Assembly: GCA_910586255.1 (NCBI GenBank)
Contig: CAJUHR010000004.1
Coordinates: forward strand, 91,712-155,711
DNA from: an uncultured Lachnospiraceae bacterium
GTDB lineage: Bacteria; Bacillota; Clostridia; Lachnospirales; Lachnospiraceae
Direction of reading: 5' to 3'
DNA length: 64,000 nt
Shown here: one piece after another, positions 25,077-33,155 of the stretch
Numbering within the stretch: position 1 is the stretch's first letter
Layout of the letters: the number at the start of each line of letters is the position of its first letter
Program-made: the position numbers and the translations under genes
Notes under the pieces: model-generated
The model's database searches: none
What the model saw: only the letters and a program-made list of their open reading frames with translations
Told to the model about the DNA's origin: nothing

Positions 25077-26144
25077 ATGAAGAAATCAGCAAAATTATTA
25101 TCCATGGCTCTGGCTGCCTCCATGGTACTGTCTATGGCAGCATGCTCCGGCGGATCCGGCGATGACAAGGCTCCTGCTGAGACCACTACGGCAGCAGGGA
25201 CGGATGCAACCACGGCTGCCGAGGCAGAAAAGGACGCGGAGGACAAAGAGGGAAATGCTTCCGGGGAGACTTATACTGTGGGAATCTGTCAGCTGGTACA
25301 GCATGACGCTCTGGATGCGGCCACACAGGGATTTAAGGATGCTTTGGTTGAGGCGCTGGGGGATGCGGTGACCTTTGACGAGCAGAATGCCCAGGGAGAT
25401 TCCAATACCTGTTCCACCATCATCAACAGCTTTGTGTCTGCCGATGTAGATCTGATTCTTGCCAATGCCACACCGGCTCTGCAGGCTGCTCAGGCCGGCA
25501 CCAATGAAATCCCGATTCTGGGAACCTCTGTCACGGAGTACGGCGTGGCTCTGGGAATTGATGATTTTGGCGGTACTGTAGGCGGCAATATTTCCGGAAC
25601 CTCGGATCTGGCTCCTCTGGACGAGCAGGCAGCTATGCTTCATGAGCTGTTTCCCGATGCCAAGAAGGTGGGCCTTCTCTATTGTTCTGCAGAGGCCAAT
25701 TCCCAGTATCAGGTGGATACGGTGAAGACGGCGTTGGAGGAGTTAGGCTATACCTGTGAGTACTATGCCTTCTCGGATTCCAATGACCTGTCCACCATCG
25801 TCACAAAGGCAGCGGACGAGAGCGATGTGATCTATGTGCCTACAGACAATACGGCGGCATCCAACACGGAGATCGTCAACAATGTATGCCAGGCAGCAGG
25901 CGTTCCGGTGGTTGCAGGAGAGGAAAACATCTGCCGTGGCTGCGGAGTGGCCACGCTGTCCATCAGCTATTATGATCTTGGTGTGGGAACCGGAAGAATG
26001 GCAGCGAAGATTTTGACCGGTGAGGCAAACATTTCCGAGATGCCTATTGAGTATGCTCCTCAGTTTACCAAGAAGTATAATGCAAGTATCTGTGAGTCTT
26101 TAGGCATCACGGTTCCGGATGATTACGTGGCAATCGAAGAATAA
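25077..26144 (+). CDS. ABC importer substrate-binding lipoprotein, TrpX-like (COG2984 type)
   Basis: 355 residues from ATG 25077 (GAGGGAG at 25061-25067). A lipoprotein signal ends at the lipobox MAACSG, followed by a Thr/Ala/Glu-rich linker to about residue 60. Then comes a periplasmic-binding-like fold: YTVGICQLVQHDALDAATQGF, ILANATPALQAAQ, ILGTSVTEYGVALG, VGLLYCSAEANSQYQ. This is the COG2984/TrpX type, whose known members bind aromatic amino acids. The permease and ATPase follow in the same operon after a mobile repeat inserted at its stop codon. Confidence 0.88.
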   Translation: MKKSAKLLSMALAASMVLSMAACSGGSGDDKAPAETTTAAGTDATTAAEAEKDAEDKEGNASGETYTVGICQLVQHDALDAATQGFKDALVEALGDAVTFDEQNAQGDSNTCSTIINSFVSADVDLILANATPALQAAQAGTNEIPILGTSVTEYGVALGIDDFGGTVGGNISGTSDLAPLDEQAAMLHELFPDAKKVGLLYCSAEANSQYQVDTVKTALEELGYTCEYYAFSDSNDLSTIVTKAADESDVIYVPTDNTAASNTEIVNNVCQAAGVPVVAGEENICRGCGVATLSISYYDLGVGTGRMAAKILTGEANISEMPIEYAPQFTKKYNASICESLGITVPDDYVAIEE

Positions 26145-26149
26145 TCAGT

Positions 26150-26300
26150 GTTACAGTTCACGGGGCGGGGAAAAACGGATAAAAGCAGGCGTCAAGCTTG
26201 CTTGTAAGACTGATTTTATCCGTTTTTCCACATCGGGCGAACGCACGATGCTTCTTGTTCGGCGTAAGCCGGACAAGAAGATGCCCCCGTGAACAGTAAC
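26150..26300 (+). mobile_element. MITE-like structured repeat, type A (A1), with 8-bp target duplication
   Basis: The 151-base element runs from GTTACAGTTCACGGGG to CCCCCGTGAACAGTAAC, near-perfect terminal inverted repeats. TAATCAGT flanks it exactly on both sides (26142-26149 and 26301-26308). Inside are a long hairpin (AAAAACGGATAAAA with TTTTATCCGTTTTT) and a second one (CTTCTTGTTCG with CGGACAAGAAG). It has no coding capacity. It inserted at the stop codon of the binding-protein gene, and its duplication includes that TAA, so it now lies inside the operon. Confidence 0.88.
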
Positions 26301-26430
26301 TAATCAGTAGCTGTCCGGCCATGGGAGAGCTTTGCGGAAATGCGCGGCAGGCAAACCTGCTAAGGCACGTTTCCGCATAAACTGACCTATGGCAAACAGA
26401 TAAATACGCAAACAAGGGAAGAATAAAATT

Positions 26431-27345
26431 ATGATGAGCTTATTGAACGCACTGCCCGGAGCGGTGGCACAGGGATTGATATGGGGAATTATGGCGATCG
26501 GCGTGTATATCACCTTTCGTGTTCTTGACATTGCAGATCTGACTGTAGACGGCTCGCTGTGCACCGGCGGCGCGGTCTGTATTATGCTGATGCTTGGAGG
26601 ACAGAATGTTTGGGTTGCCATGCTGGGGGCAGTTCTGGCAGGGATGCTTACCGGTCTGTCCACAGGGCTTTTTCATACCTTTATGGGAATTCCGGCTATA
26701 CTGTCAGGAATCCTGACCCAGTTGGGGCTGTATTCGATTAATTTGAAAATAATGGGAAAGGCGAACCAGGCGATCAATGTGGATAAGTTTGATCTTCTGG
26801 TCTCGCTGCGTTTTATTAAAAATGTTCCTTTATATAAAAATACCATTCCGATTGTGGCTCTCACGATCGTGATTTTGATCCTATTTTTGTACTGGTTTTT
26901 CGGCACAGAGCTGGGGTGCTCTCTGCGGGCCACAGGCTGCAATGACAAGATGGCCCGGGCTCAGGGCATCAACACAGATTTCAACCGGGTTCTGGGACTG
27001 ATGATCTCCAACGGCTTGGTGGCATTGTCCGGCGCCCTGCTTGCCCAGTATCAGGGCTTTGCAGATATCAACATGGGCCGGGGGGCCATTGTCATTGGCC
27101 TGGCGGCTGTGATTATCGGGGAAGCGGTTTTCGGAAGAGTATTCCGCAATTTCGGTTTTCGCCTTCTGGGGGTGGCTCTGGGCTCCATCATCTATTATCT
27201 GGTGCTGCAGTTTGTTATCTGGATGGGAATCGACACGGATCTGTTAAAGCTTCTTTCAGCGGTGGTGGTGGCCATTTTCCTGGCTATTCCTACCTGGAAG
27301 AGCCGTTATTTTTCAAAGCCGGTTAAGAGAGGAGGCAAAGGCTGA
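26431..27345 (+). CDS. ABC importer permease, TrpY-like (COG4120 type)
   Basis: 304 residues, all membrane, about eight hydrophobic segments, in the branched-chain-type permease class. It starts LLNALPGAVAQGLIWGIMAIGVYITFRVLDIADLTVDG, and the typical GCNDKMARAQGI coupling loop lies past the middle. It forms the channel for the ligand bound by the upstream lipoprotein. Its stop overlaps the ATPase start (TGATG). The 286-base gap upstream holds the mobile repeat and nothing else I can name. Confidence 0.9.
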   Translation: MMSLLNALPGAVAQGLIWGIMAIGVYITFRVLDIADLTVDGSLCTGGAVCIMLMLGGQNVWVAMLGAVLAGMLTGLSTGLFHTFMGIPAILSGILTQLGLYSINLKIMGKANQAINVDKFDLLVSLRFIKNVPLYKNTIPIVALTIVILILFLYWFFGTELGCSLRATGCNDKMARAQGINTDFNRVLGLMISNGLVALSGALLAQYQGFADINMGRGAIVIGLAAVIIGEAVFGRVFRNFGFRLLGVALGSIIYYLVLQFVIWMGIDTDLLKLLSAVVVAIFLAIPTWKSRYFSKPVKRGGKG

Positions 27346-28142
27346 TGCTGGAGGTAAAAAATATTTACAAGACCTTTAATCCGGGGACAGTCAATGAGAA
27401 GCTGGCCTTAAACGGTCTCAGCCTGACCTTGGCGGACAGGGATTTCGTCACAGTGATCGGAGGCAACGGGGCGGGAAAATCCACTCTGTTAAATGCAATT
27501 GCCGGCACCTGGCCGGTGGATGAGGGACAGATTGTGATTGACGGCAAGGATGTGACAAAGCTTTCGGAGCACAAGCGGGCCGGATTTCTGGGGCGGGTGT
27601 TTCAGGATCCCATGAACGGGACTGCCGCCACCATGGGAATCGAGGAGAATCTGGCCCTGGCCCTGCGCCGGGGACATAGAAGAACCCTAAAACAGGGGAT
27701 TTCCGGAAGTGAGAGAAAGCTTTACCGGGATCTGCTGGCCAAGCTGAACTTAGGGCTGGAGAACCGGCTTACCTCCAAGGTGGGGCTTTTATCCGGCGGT
27801 CAGAGACAGGCCCTGACCCTTTTGATGGCAACCCTGGAAAAGCCCAAGCTTTTGCTGCTGGATGAGCACACGGCGGCCCTGGACCCCAAGACGGCGGCCA
27901 AGGTGTTAGAGACAACGGAAAACATAGTCAATCAGGATCATCTCACCACCTTGATGATCACTCACAACATGAAGGATGCCATACAGATTGGAAACCGCCT
28001 GATCATGATGAATGAGGGGCAGATTATCTATGACGTGTCCGGGGAGGAGAAGAAAAGGCTGACGGTGGAGGATCTGCTGCATAAGTTTGCAGAGGCCAGC
28101 GGGGGAGCCTTTGCCAATGACCGGATGATGCTGGCCAAATAA
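27345..28142 (+). CDS. ABC importer ATPase, TrpZ-like (COG1101 type)
   Basis: 265 residues. Walker A is GGNGAGKST, the Q-loop GRVFQDP, the signature LLSGGQRQAL, Walker B KLLLLDEHTAALD, and the switch His is in MITHNMKDA. This set matches the COG1101 ATPases partnered with COG2984/COG4120 proteins. It energises uptake, and the gene ends the operon before a terminator. Confidence 0.93.
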   Translation: MLEVKNIYKTFNPGTVNEKLALNGLSLTLADRDFVTVIGGNGAGKSTLLNAIAGTWPVDEGQIVIDGKDVTKLSEHKRAGFLGRVFQDPMNGTAATMGIEENLALALRRGHRRTLKQGISGSERKLYRDLLAKLNLGLENRLTSKVGLLSGGQRQALTLLMATLEKPKLLLLDEHTAALDPKTAAKVLETTENIVNQDHLTTLMITHNMKDAIQIGNRLIMMNEGQIIYDVSGEEKKRLTVEDLLHKFAEASGGAFANDRMMLAK

Positions 28143-28155
28143 GGAATATAGAGAG

Positions 28156-28200
28156 GTTTTGTATCCCTACGGCAATCATGGGATGCAAAACTTCTTTTTT
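28156..28200 (+). terminator. Rho-independent terminator of ABC importer operon
   Basis: GTTTTGTATCCC pairs with GGGATGCAAAAC (one mismatch), followed by TTCTTTTTT. Confidence 0.85.
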
Positions 28201-28227
28201 GCATAATGGACGGTTTTGTGGTATGAT
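28199..28227 (+). promoter_or_regulatory. Promoter for cytidylate-kinase-like gene
   Basis: TTGCAT (28199-28204), 17 bases, then TATGAT (28222-28227) with TGG extending the -10. Its -35 abuts the T-run of the preceding terminator. Confidence 0.7.
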
Positions 28228-28263
28228 AGAAGAAAGCATTGTTCAGGAAGGAAGGTGTTTTTT

Positions 28264-28908
28264 ATGGATAAGAAAAAGCTGGTGATCACCATCGAGCGTC
28301 AGTACGGAAGCGGGGGAAGAATAGTGGGAAGAAAGCTGGCCAAGGAGCTGGGGATTCCCTTCTATGATGATGAGATCCTCAGCATGACGGCGGAGAAAAG
28401 CGCTGTGGGAGAGCAGTATTTCCGGCTGGCTGACGAGAAGGCAGGCAATAACCTGCTCAGAAGGATCGTGGGAGGGATGCGCCACGCTCCCTTAGGGGCG
28501 CCTAAGACTCAGGGAGATGTGACCTCCCCGGAGAATTTGTTTAAATTCCAGTCACAGGTTATCCGGGAGCTGGCAAACACGGAATCCTGCGTGATCGTGG
28601 GACGCTGCGCGGACTTTGTCCTGGAGTCGGAAGGCAAGGAGGATCTGATCAAGATCTTTGTCTATGCGGATGTGGATACCTGTATCCGCCGGACAATGGA
28701 GGTGGATGGCATCACAGACACCAAGGAGGCCCTTTCCAAGTTAAACCGGATCACCAAGCAGCGCCGGGAGTACCATCACTATTTCACGGGTAAGGAATGG
28801 GAGGATGTTGAGAATTACGACCTGCCCATCAATGCCAGCCGTCTGGAGCTTGATCAGGTGGTGGAGCTGATCAAGAGCTATATTAAGATGGTAGGATATG
28901 ACATTTAA
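28264..28908 (+). CDS. Cytidylate kinase-like family protein
   Basis: 214 residues. ITIERQYGSGGRIVGRKLAKELG holds a modified P-loop in which GSGGR replaces GxxGxGK[ST]. PFYDDEIL, VIVGRCADFVL and a C-terminal NASRL follow the family called cytidylate-kinase-like, common in Clostridia. Members resemble CMP kinase but their substrate is unproven. The start is ATG 28264 after an AAGGAAGGTG site. It is a single-gene unit between promoter and terminator. Confidence 0.88.
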   Translation: MDKKKLVITIERQYGSGGRIVGRKLAKELGIPFYDDEILSMTAEKSAVGEQYFRLADEKAGNNLLRRIVGGMRHAPLGAPKTQGDVTSPENLFKFQSQVIRELANTESCVIVGRCADFVLESEGKEDLIKIFVYADVDTCIRRTMEVDGITDTKEALSKLNRITKQRREYHHYFTGKEWEDVENYDLPINASRLELDQVVELIKSYIKMVGYDI

Positions 28909-28954
28909 AAAGCCGCCGTGCGGGGGAGTATTCCCTGACAGCACGGCGGTCTTT
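28908..28954. terminator. Bidirectional terminator
   Basis: CCGCCGTGC (28913-28921) pairs with GCACGGCGG (28941-28949). A-run before and T-run after it let it stop both the kinase-like gene and the convergent lipoprotein gene. Confidence 0.85.
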
Positions 28955-29007
28955 TGCAGTGAGCAGACCCGCAAAGGAAGTTTTCTGCCAAAGCAGCATG
29001 CAAGCGC

Positions 29008-29835
29008 TTATTTTTTCTCCACGTCCTCAGCGGTGATGGTCTTGTCGGTGAGGGTGCCGGTATAGTAGATCTGAAGGGTATCTCCTGCGCTGTACTGGGA
29101 GAAATCAATGTCCTCAGCCACAAAGGTGAAATACTCGTCATAGGCGGAGATCAGGACGATGTTGTCCTCTCCAACCTGGTCCACCTTGCCGATGAAAGCA
29201 AATAAGTCGGACTCGGCAGTATCGTAGGAATCCTCCATAACCACCTTTGTGGCCATGGCATCGTCATCCAGATCGCCGATATAGGTGATGGTGGCTTCCT
29301 TGTCCGGGGCAATGCCGTCCTTGGCAACGATGTAGGCATTGGCTGTCCGGATGGTGTAGCTTTCGTCCTCATCTTCCGGCTGGAAGGTCAGGGTGGAATC
29401 GCCTACCTCTGTGATGATACCGGTGGCGGAGGGATCTGTATTCTCGGCAATGACGGATTCAAGAACCTCCAGGGAAATGGCCGGAATCGGGTCTTTGGTG
29501 GTTCCGTCCGGATAAATAATTTCTACCTGATCGCCCTCGGCAAAGGGAAACTCACGGGTTATCTCGGCACCAGAAAGATCATAATTCTTTTCCGTATCGT
29601 CATCATCGCCAAGGACAGTGATAACATCGCCGTTTATGCCTGTGACCACACCGGTCATGGACATCTCCTCAACTTCCTCCTCTGTCTCTTCTGCTGTAGT
29701 CTCAGCCTCTGTAGCCTGGGTGGTCTCGGCCGTAGTCTCCGCTGCTGTGGTGGTCTCTGCGGCTTTGTTGGAAGAACATGCGGATGCACCCAGTACCATG
29801 GTAAGAATCGCCATAGTCAATAATGTTTTTTTCAT
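29008..29835 (-). CDS. Lipoprotein with three repeated beta-rich domains
   Basis: 275 residues. The signal MKKTLLTMAILTMVLGASACSS ends at a lipobox, then a Thr/Ala/Glu linker (to about 58). Three similar segments follow, each of the form TG(V/I)(V/I)T..G....ITV: from MTGVVTGINGDVITVLG, ATGIITEVGDSTLTFQ and FIGKVDQVGEDNIVLI. The pattern suggests three small barrel-like domains. I do not recognise a named family. It should be membrane-anchored outside the cell. It has a good GAGGAG site on the minus strand. Confidence 0.75.
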   Translation of the reverse strand: MKKTLLTMAILTMVLGASACSSNKAAETTTAAETTAETTQATEAETTAEETEEEVEEMSMTGVVTGINGDVITVLGDDDDTEKNYDLSGAEITREFPFAEGDQVEIIYPDGTTKDPIPAISLEVLESVIAENTDPSATGIITEVGDSTLTFQPEDEDESYTIRTANAYIVAKDGIAPDKEATITYIGDLDDDAMATKVVMEDSYDTAESDLFAFIGKVDQVGEDNIVLISAYDEYFTFVAEDIDFSQYSAGDTLQIYYTGTLTDKTITAEDVEKK

Positions 29836-30082
29836 AATTACAAATCACTCCTCTTGTGAAATTTAAAATGTGTCATTTTCCGTGGTCTTAGGGAAATGGC
29901 TGTTGCATACAAGAGTTTACTACAAAGGGCAGAAAAAAACTATTTATTTTTTATTAAATTTCCGTCTAAGTGTGAATATTTTGTGAAATAAATAGCAAAA
30001 TTTGTCGATAGCGGAAGTTGGAAAAGGATTGAGAGAATTTTTCCATAGGATAAATGTGATAGGGACTATAGGAATTTGCTAC

Positions 30083-30111
30083 TTGACCTTATAGAGAGGG
30101 AATATTATGAT
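30083..30111 (+). promoter_or_regulatory. Sigma-A promoter of the chromate-transporter pair
   Basis: TTGACC (30083-30088), a 17-base spacer and TATGAT (30106-30111), about 70 bases before the first gene. The rest of the 347-base gap (29836-30182) is AT-rich and shows a 10-base inverted repeat, CTATTTATTT (29940-29949) with AAATAAATAG (29986-29995), of unknown role. Confidence 0.8.
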
Positions 30112-30182
30112 TACGGTAGTAGAACAGACGGGTAAGAAGCTATCCGGGACTTTGAGAAAGAAAAGAGGGGTGGGATTTTTAC

Positions 30183-30740
30183 ATGGAGAAATGTAAGAGA
30201 CTGCTGGTCATATTTTATGTGATGGCAAAGATCGGCCTGTTTACCTTTGGGGGAGGATGGAGTATTATCGCCCAGATGCAGAATGAATTTGCGGATAGGA
30301 GAGGGTGGCTGACACAGGAGCAGGTGGTGGATTATATGTCCCTGGCCAAATCCTTTCCCGGTGTGATGATTATCAATATGTCGGTGTTTTGCGGCTATGC
30401 CATGGGGGGAGTGGCCGGGGGAGTTGTTGCTGCCACAGGACTTTCGGCGCCGGCGCTGGCAGCCATTGCCGCGGTGACCTACTGCTACAGCTCTTTGCGG
30501 GACAACCTGCTGGTGGAAAAGGTACTAAACGGAGTGCGCAGCGTGGTGGTGCCGATTATAGTCAGCGCCTGTCTGAAGCTTGAAAAGACGGCTTTAAAGG
30601 GGAAAGCTTCCTGGGTGATTCTGGCAGTGGTTTTTGGCATTTGTATTTTTACGGGCATAAATAAGCTTCTGATTGTGACGGCGGCATTGATTGCGGGACT
30701 TATCCTGTGGAAGGGGGAGATACCGGATGACGTGTCTTAG
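30183..30740 (+). CDS. Chromate transporter family protein, first half-size subunit
   Basis: 185 residues, one CHR domain. KIGLFTFGGGWSIIAQMQNEF is the family signature at the N-terminus; AKSFPGVMIINMSVFCGYAMGG is the second conserved block. About five to six hydrophobic segments. Short CHR proteins occur as adjacent pairs that work together; the partner overlaps this gene by 14 bases. The family is known for chromate/sulfate transport, but the substrate here is not shown. Confidence 0.9.
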   Translation: MEKCKRLLVIFYVMAKIGLFTFGGGWSIIAQMQNEFADRRGWLTQEQVVDYMSLAKSFPGVMIINMSVFCGYAMGGVAGGVVAATGLSAPALAAIAAVTYCYSSLRDNLLVEKVLNGVRSVVVPIIVSACLKLEKTALKGKASWVILAVVFGICIFTGINKLLIVTAALIAGLILWKGEIPDDVS

Positions 30741-31254
30741 ATTATTTTTGTCTTTTATGAAGATTGGGTTTTGCAGCTTTGGCGGGATGACAATGATTCC
30801 GGTGATCAACGATGAGGTGCTGCGGTATGGATGGATGACGCCGTCAGAGGTGATGGACATTGTGGCGGTGGCGGAGATGACGCCCGGATCTTTAGGAATC
30901 AATTGCGCCACTTTTGTGGGGCTTCGCGCGGCAGGCGTGTGGGGGGCCCTCTGCGCCAGCTTAGGAGTGATGATGCCCTCTTTGACCTTATCCATGGCGG
31001 CGGCCCATTTTATCTTCCGTTTGAAAGGAAATAAATATCTGGAAAGCGCCATGCGCGGGGTTCGCCCGGCCAGCCTGGGCATGCTGGCAGCCGCTGCCGT
31101 GACCCTGGGCCTTACCACCTTCCTTCCGGAAGGAAGAATTGCCTGGAATTTTGCGGCAATTGCCCTGATTACGGGAGTGATTCTCATAAAGGGCAGACTT
31201 TCCATACCAAAGACTATTTTGATTGCCGCGGTTCTGGGGCTGATTTTAGGGTAG
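30727..31254 (+). CDS. Chromate transporter family protein, second half-size subunit
   Basis: 175 residues from ATG 30727 (GGGGGAG seven bases upstream). KIGFCSFGGMTMIPVINDEV parallels the first subunit's signature, and AVAEMTPGSLGINCATFVG its second block. It is a diverged partner and should form a heterodimer with the upstream product in the membrane. Ends just before the next gene's promoter. Confidence 0.9.
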   Translation: MTCLRLFLSFMKIGFCSFGGMTMIPVINDEVLRYGWMTPSEVMDIVAVAEMTPGSLGINCATFVGLRAAGVWGALCASLGVMMPSLTLSMAAAHFIFRLKGNKYLESAMRGVRPASLGMLAAAAVTLGLTTFLPEGRIAWNFAAIALITGVILIKGRLSIPKTILIAAVLGLILG

Positions 31255-31273
31255 AGGGCCAGTCATAAGAGAA

Positions 31274-31302
31274 TTGAAAATAGGAAAGAATTGTGGTATA
31301 CT
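31274..31302 (+). promoter_or_regulatory. Promoter for SH3/NlpC-P60 gene
   Basis: TTGAAA (31274-31279), 17 bases, TATACT (31297-31302) with TGG extending the -10. Confidence 0.8.
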
Positions 31303-31338
31303 CTCCAAATGGATTCCATTCCAAAAAGGAGACACGAG

Positions 31339-33033
31339 ATGTCAGATATAAGAGATTATGCCAATCAGGAATATACCAATACATCAGACGGAAAGTCCGC
31401 CTTTGGGGATCGCTCAAGAAGAGCCCGCCCCACCCGCTCCCGCCGCCGAAAGAGCCGGTTTCCCACCCGTCAGCACATGGTCATTGGGACAGCCATTACG
31501 GCGGTTCTGGCTCTGACGGCTGTTTTCACCAGTGTTTTCTCATCCCGTACAAATCCCGATGAATATCAGGAGGCAGCTGCCGATCCGGGGGAGGCGTCCC
31601 CGGAAGCGCCGGTTACCTTAGAATCCATTGTGTCCGCGGAGGAGTTGGAGAGACAGCGCATTCTCCAGGACAAGCAGGCAGTGATTGACTCCTATGAGAA
31701 TCTGGGGCTGGTACAGGTGGCTGGCTATTTAAACGTGCGGGAATCACCGGGCTCCAACGGAAAGATTATCGGAAAGCTTCAGCAAAACAGTGCCTGCGAG
31801 GTTTTGGAGACAGAGGGAGAGTGGAGTCATATTACCTCCGGCGGCATAGAGGGCTATGTCCACAACCGCTATGTGCTTAGTGGAAATGAGGCCCGTCAGG
31901 AGGCCTTAGGCCAGGTGGAGTGGATGGCGGAGGTCAATGCGGAAAAACTGAATATCCGGTCAGAGCCGGACATGGAAAACGCAGCCAATGTGGTGGCTCA
32001 GGCTCTGATTCATGAGCGTTATCCGGTGATAGAGGAGTTGGATGGCTGGATCCGGATTCAGGAGGGATACATTTCCTCTGATTTTGTGACTGTAAAATAC
32101 GCGCTCAATGAGGCCAGAAAGCTGGATCTGCGGGCCATGGCTTTAAACCAGTATGACAATCTGGTGATTTCCAAGGTCAGCAATTACTTAAATATCCGCA
32201 AGAGCCCCAGCACGGAGGATGACACCAATATCATCGGCAAATTCCCCGGCAAGGCGGCAGGAGAGATATTAGAGACCTTAGACGGATGGTACAAGGTAAA
32301 GTCCGGAGCCATTACCGGCTATATTACGGCGGACACCCAGTATGTGGCCACCGGGCAGGAGGCCAAGGATCTTGCTCTGGAATCGGCCACACTCATGGCA
32401 ATTGTCAATACGGACAAGCTGAATGTCCGCTCAGAGCCCACCACGGATGCTCGTATCTGGACCCAGATTTCCAAGGAGGACAGATACACGGTCTTAAATC
32501 AGATGGACGGATGGGTGGAGATCGAGCTGGATACCGGTGACAGCGAGGAGGGAGAGGAGCCGGACAAGGCATTTATTGCTACCAGGGACAACAATGTGGA
32601 GGTGCGCTATGCTCTGACGGAGGCCATTAAGTTTTCGCCGGTGGAGGAGCGGGCCAACCAGCAGGCGGCTCTGCGCAGCAAGGTGGTCAATTATGGACTG
32701 CAGTTTGTGGGAAATCGCTATGTGTGGGGCGGAACCAACCCCAACACAGGGGCTGACTGTTCCGGCTTTGTCCAGTATGTAATGCGCAACGCGGCCGGGG
32801 TATCACTTCCAAGAACCTCCAGAGAGCAGGCAAAGGCAGGCCGGGCGGTCACTGCCAGCGAGATGCTGCCGGGAGATCTGATTTTCTATACCAACAGCAG
32901 CGGCGTGGTGAACCATGTGGCCATGTATATCGGCAACGGGCAGATTGTTCATGCGGCAAGCCGCAGAAGCGGAATTAAGATTTCCACATGGAATTACCGG
33001 AAACCTAAGACGATTCGGAGATTTTTAAATTAA
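31339..33033 (+). CDS. Cell-wall hydrolase: four SH3-type domains plus NlpC/P60 peptidase
   Basis: 564 residues from ATG 31339 (AAAAAGGAG six bases upstream). An Arg-rich cytosolic tail is followed by one membrane helix (about 47-68). Four bacterial SH3 domains then start near YLNVRESPGS, KLNIRSEPDM, YLNIRKSPST and KLNVRSEPTT. The C-terminal NlpC/P60 domain has the catalytic Cys in GADCSGFVQYV, the His in VNHVAMYIG and the third-residue region IVHAAS. It is expected to cut peptidoglycan stem peptides while bound to the wall. Single-gene unit. Confidence 0.92.
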   Translation: MSDIRDYANQEYTNTSDGKSAFGDRSRRARPTRSRRRKSRFPTRQHMVIGTAITAVLALTAVFTSVFSSRTNPDEYQEAAADPGEASPEAPVTLESIVSAEELERQRILQDKQAVIDSYENLGLVQVAGYLNVRESPGSNGKIIGKLQQNSACEVLETEGEWSHITSGGIEGYVHNRYVLSGNEARQEALGQVEWMAEVNAEKLNIRSEPDMENAANVVAQALIHERYPVIEELDGWIRIQEGYISSDFVTVKYALNEARKLDLRAMALNQYDNLVISKVSNYLNIRKSPSTEDDTNIIGKFPGKAAGEILETLDGWYKVKSGAITGYITADTQYVATGQEAKDLALESATLMAIVNTDKLNVRSEPTTDARIWTQISKEDRYTVLNQMDGWVEIELDTGDSEEGEEPDKAFIATRDNNVEVRYALTEAIKFSPVEERANQQAALRSKVVNYGLQFVGNRYVWGGTNPNTGADCSGFVQYVMRNAAGVSLPRTSREQAKAGRAVTASEMLPGDLIFYTNSSGVVNHVAMYIGNGQIVHAASRRSGIKISTWNYRKPKTIRRFLN

Positions 33034-33043
33034 GGTACAGGGC

Positions 33044-33079
33044 AGGAGACGACTTTGGAAAGGAGTTGTCTCCTTTTTT
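33044..33079 (+). terminator. Terminator after wall hydrolase gene
   Basis: GGAGACGACT pairs with AGTTGTCTCC (one G-U pair), followed by TTTTTT. Confidence 0.85.
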
Positions 33080-33094
33080 GATTCATGATAAAAT
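33066..33094 (+). promoter_or_regulatory. Candidate promoter for two-component system, overlapping the terminator
   Basis: TTGTCT (33066-33071), 17 bases, TAAAAT (33089-33094) with TGA before it. The -35 lies in the right arm of the upstream terminator. Confidence 0.55.
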
Positions 33095-33155
33095 GAAAAG
33101 CAAATGTGTGAAGCGGCAGGAAGGAACTTAGAATGCATGCAAGGGAGAAAGTGGG

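Noticed and set aside
30107..30196. A 29-codon ORF with a GAGAGGG site overlapping the first chromate-transporter gene
   Set aside because: Its ATG lies inside the -10 box (TATGAT 30106-30111) of a near-consensus promoter, so it would not be on the transcript.
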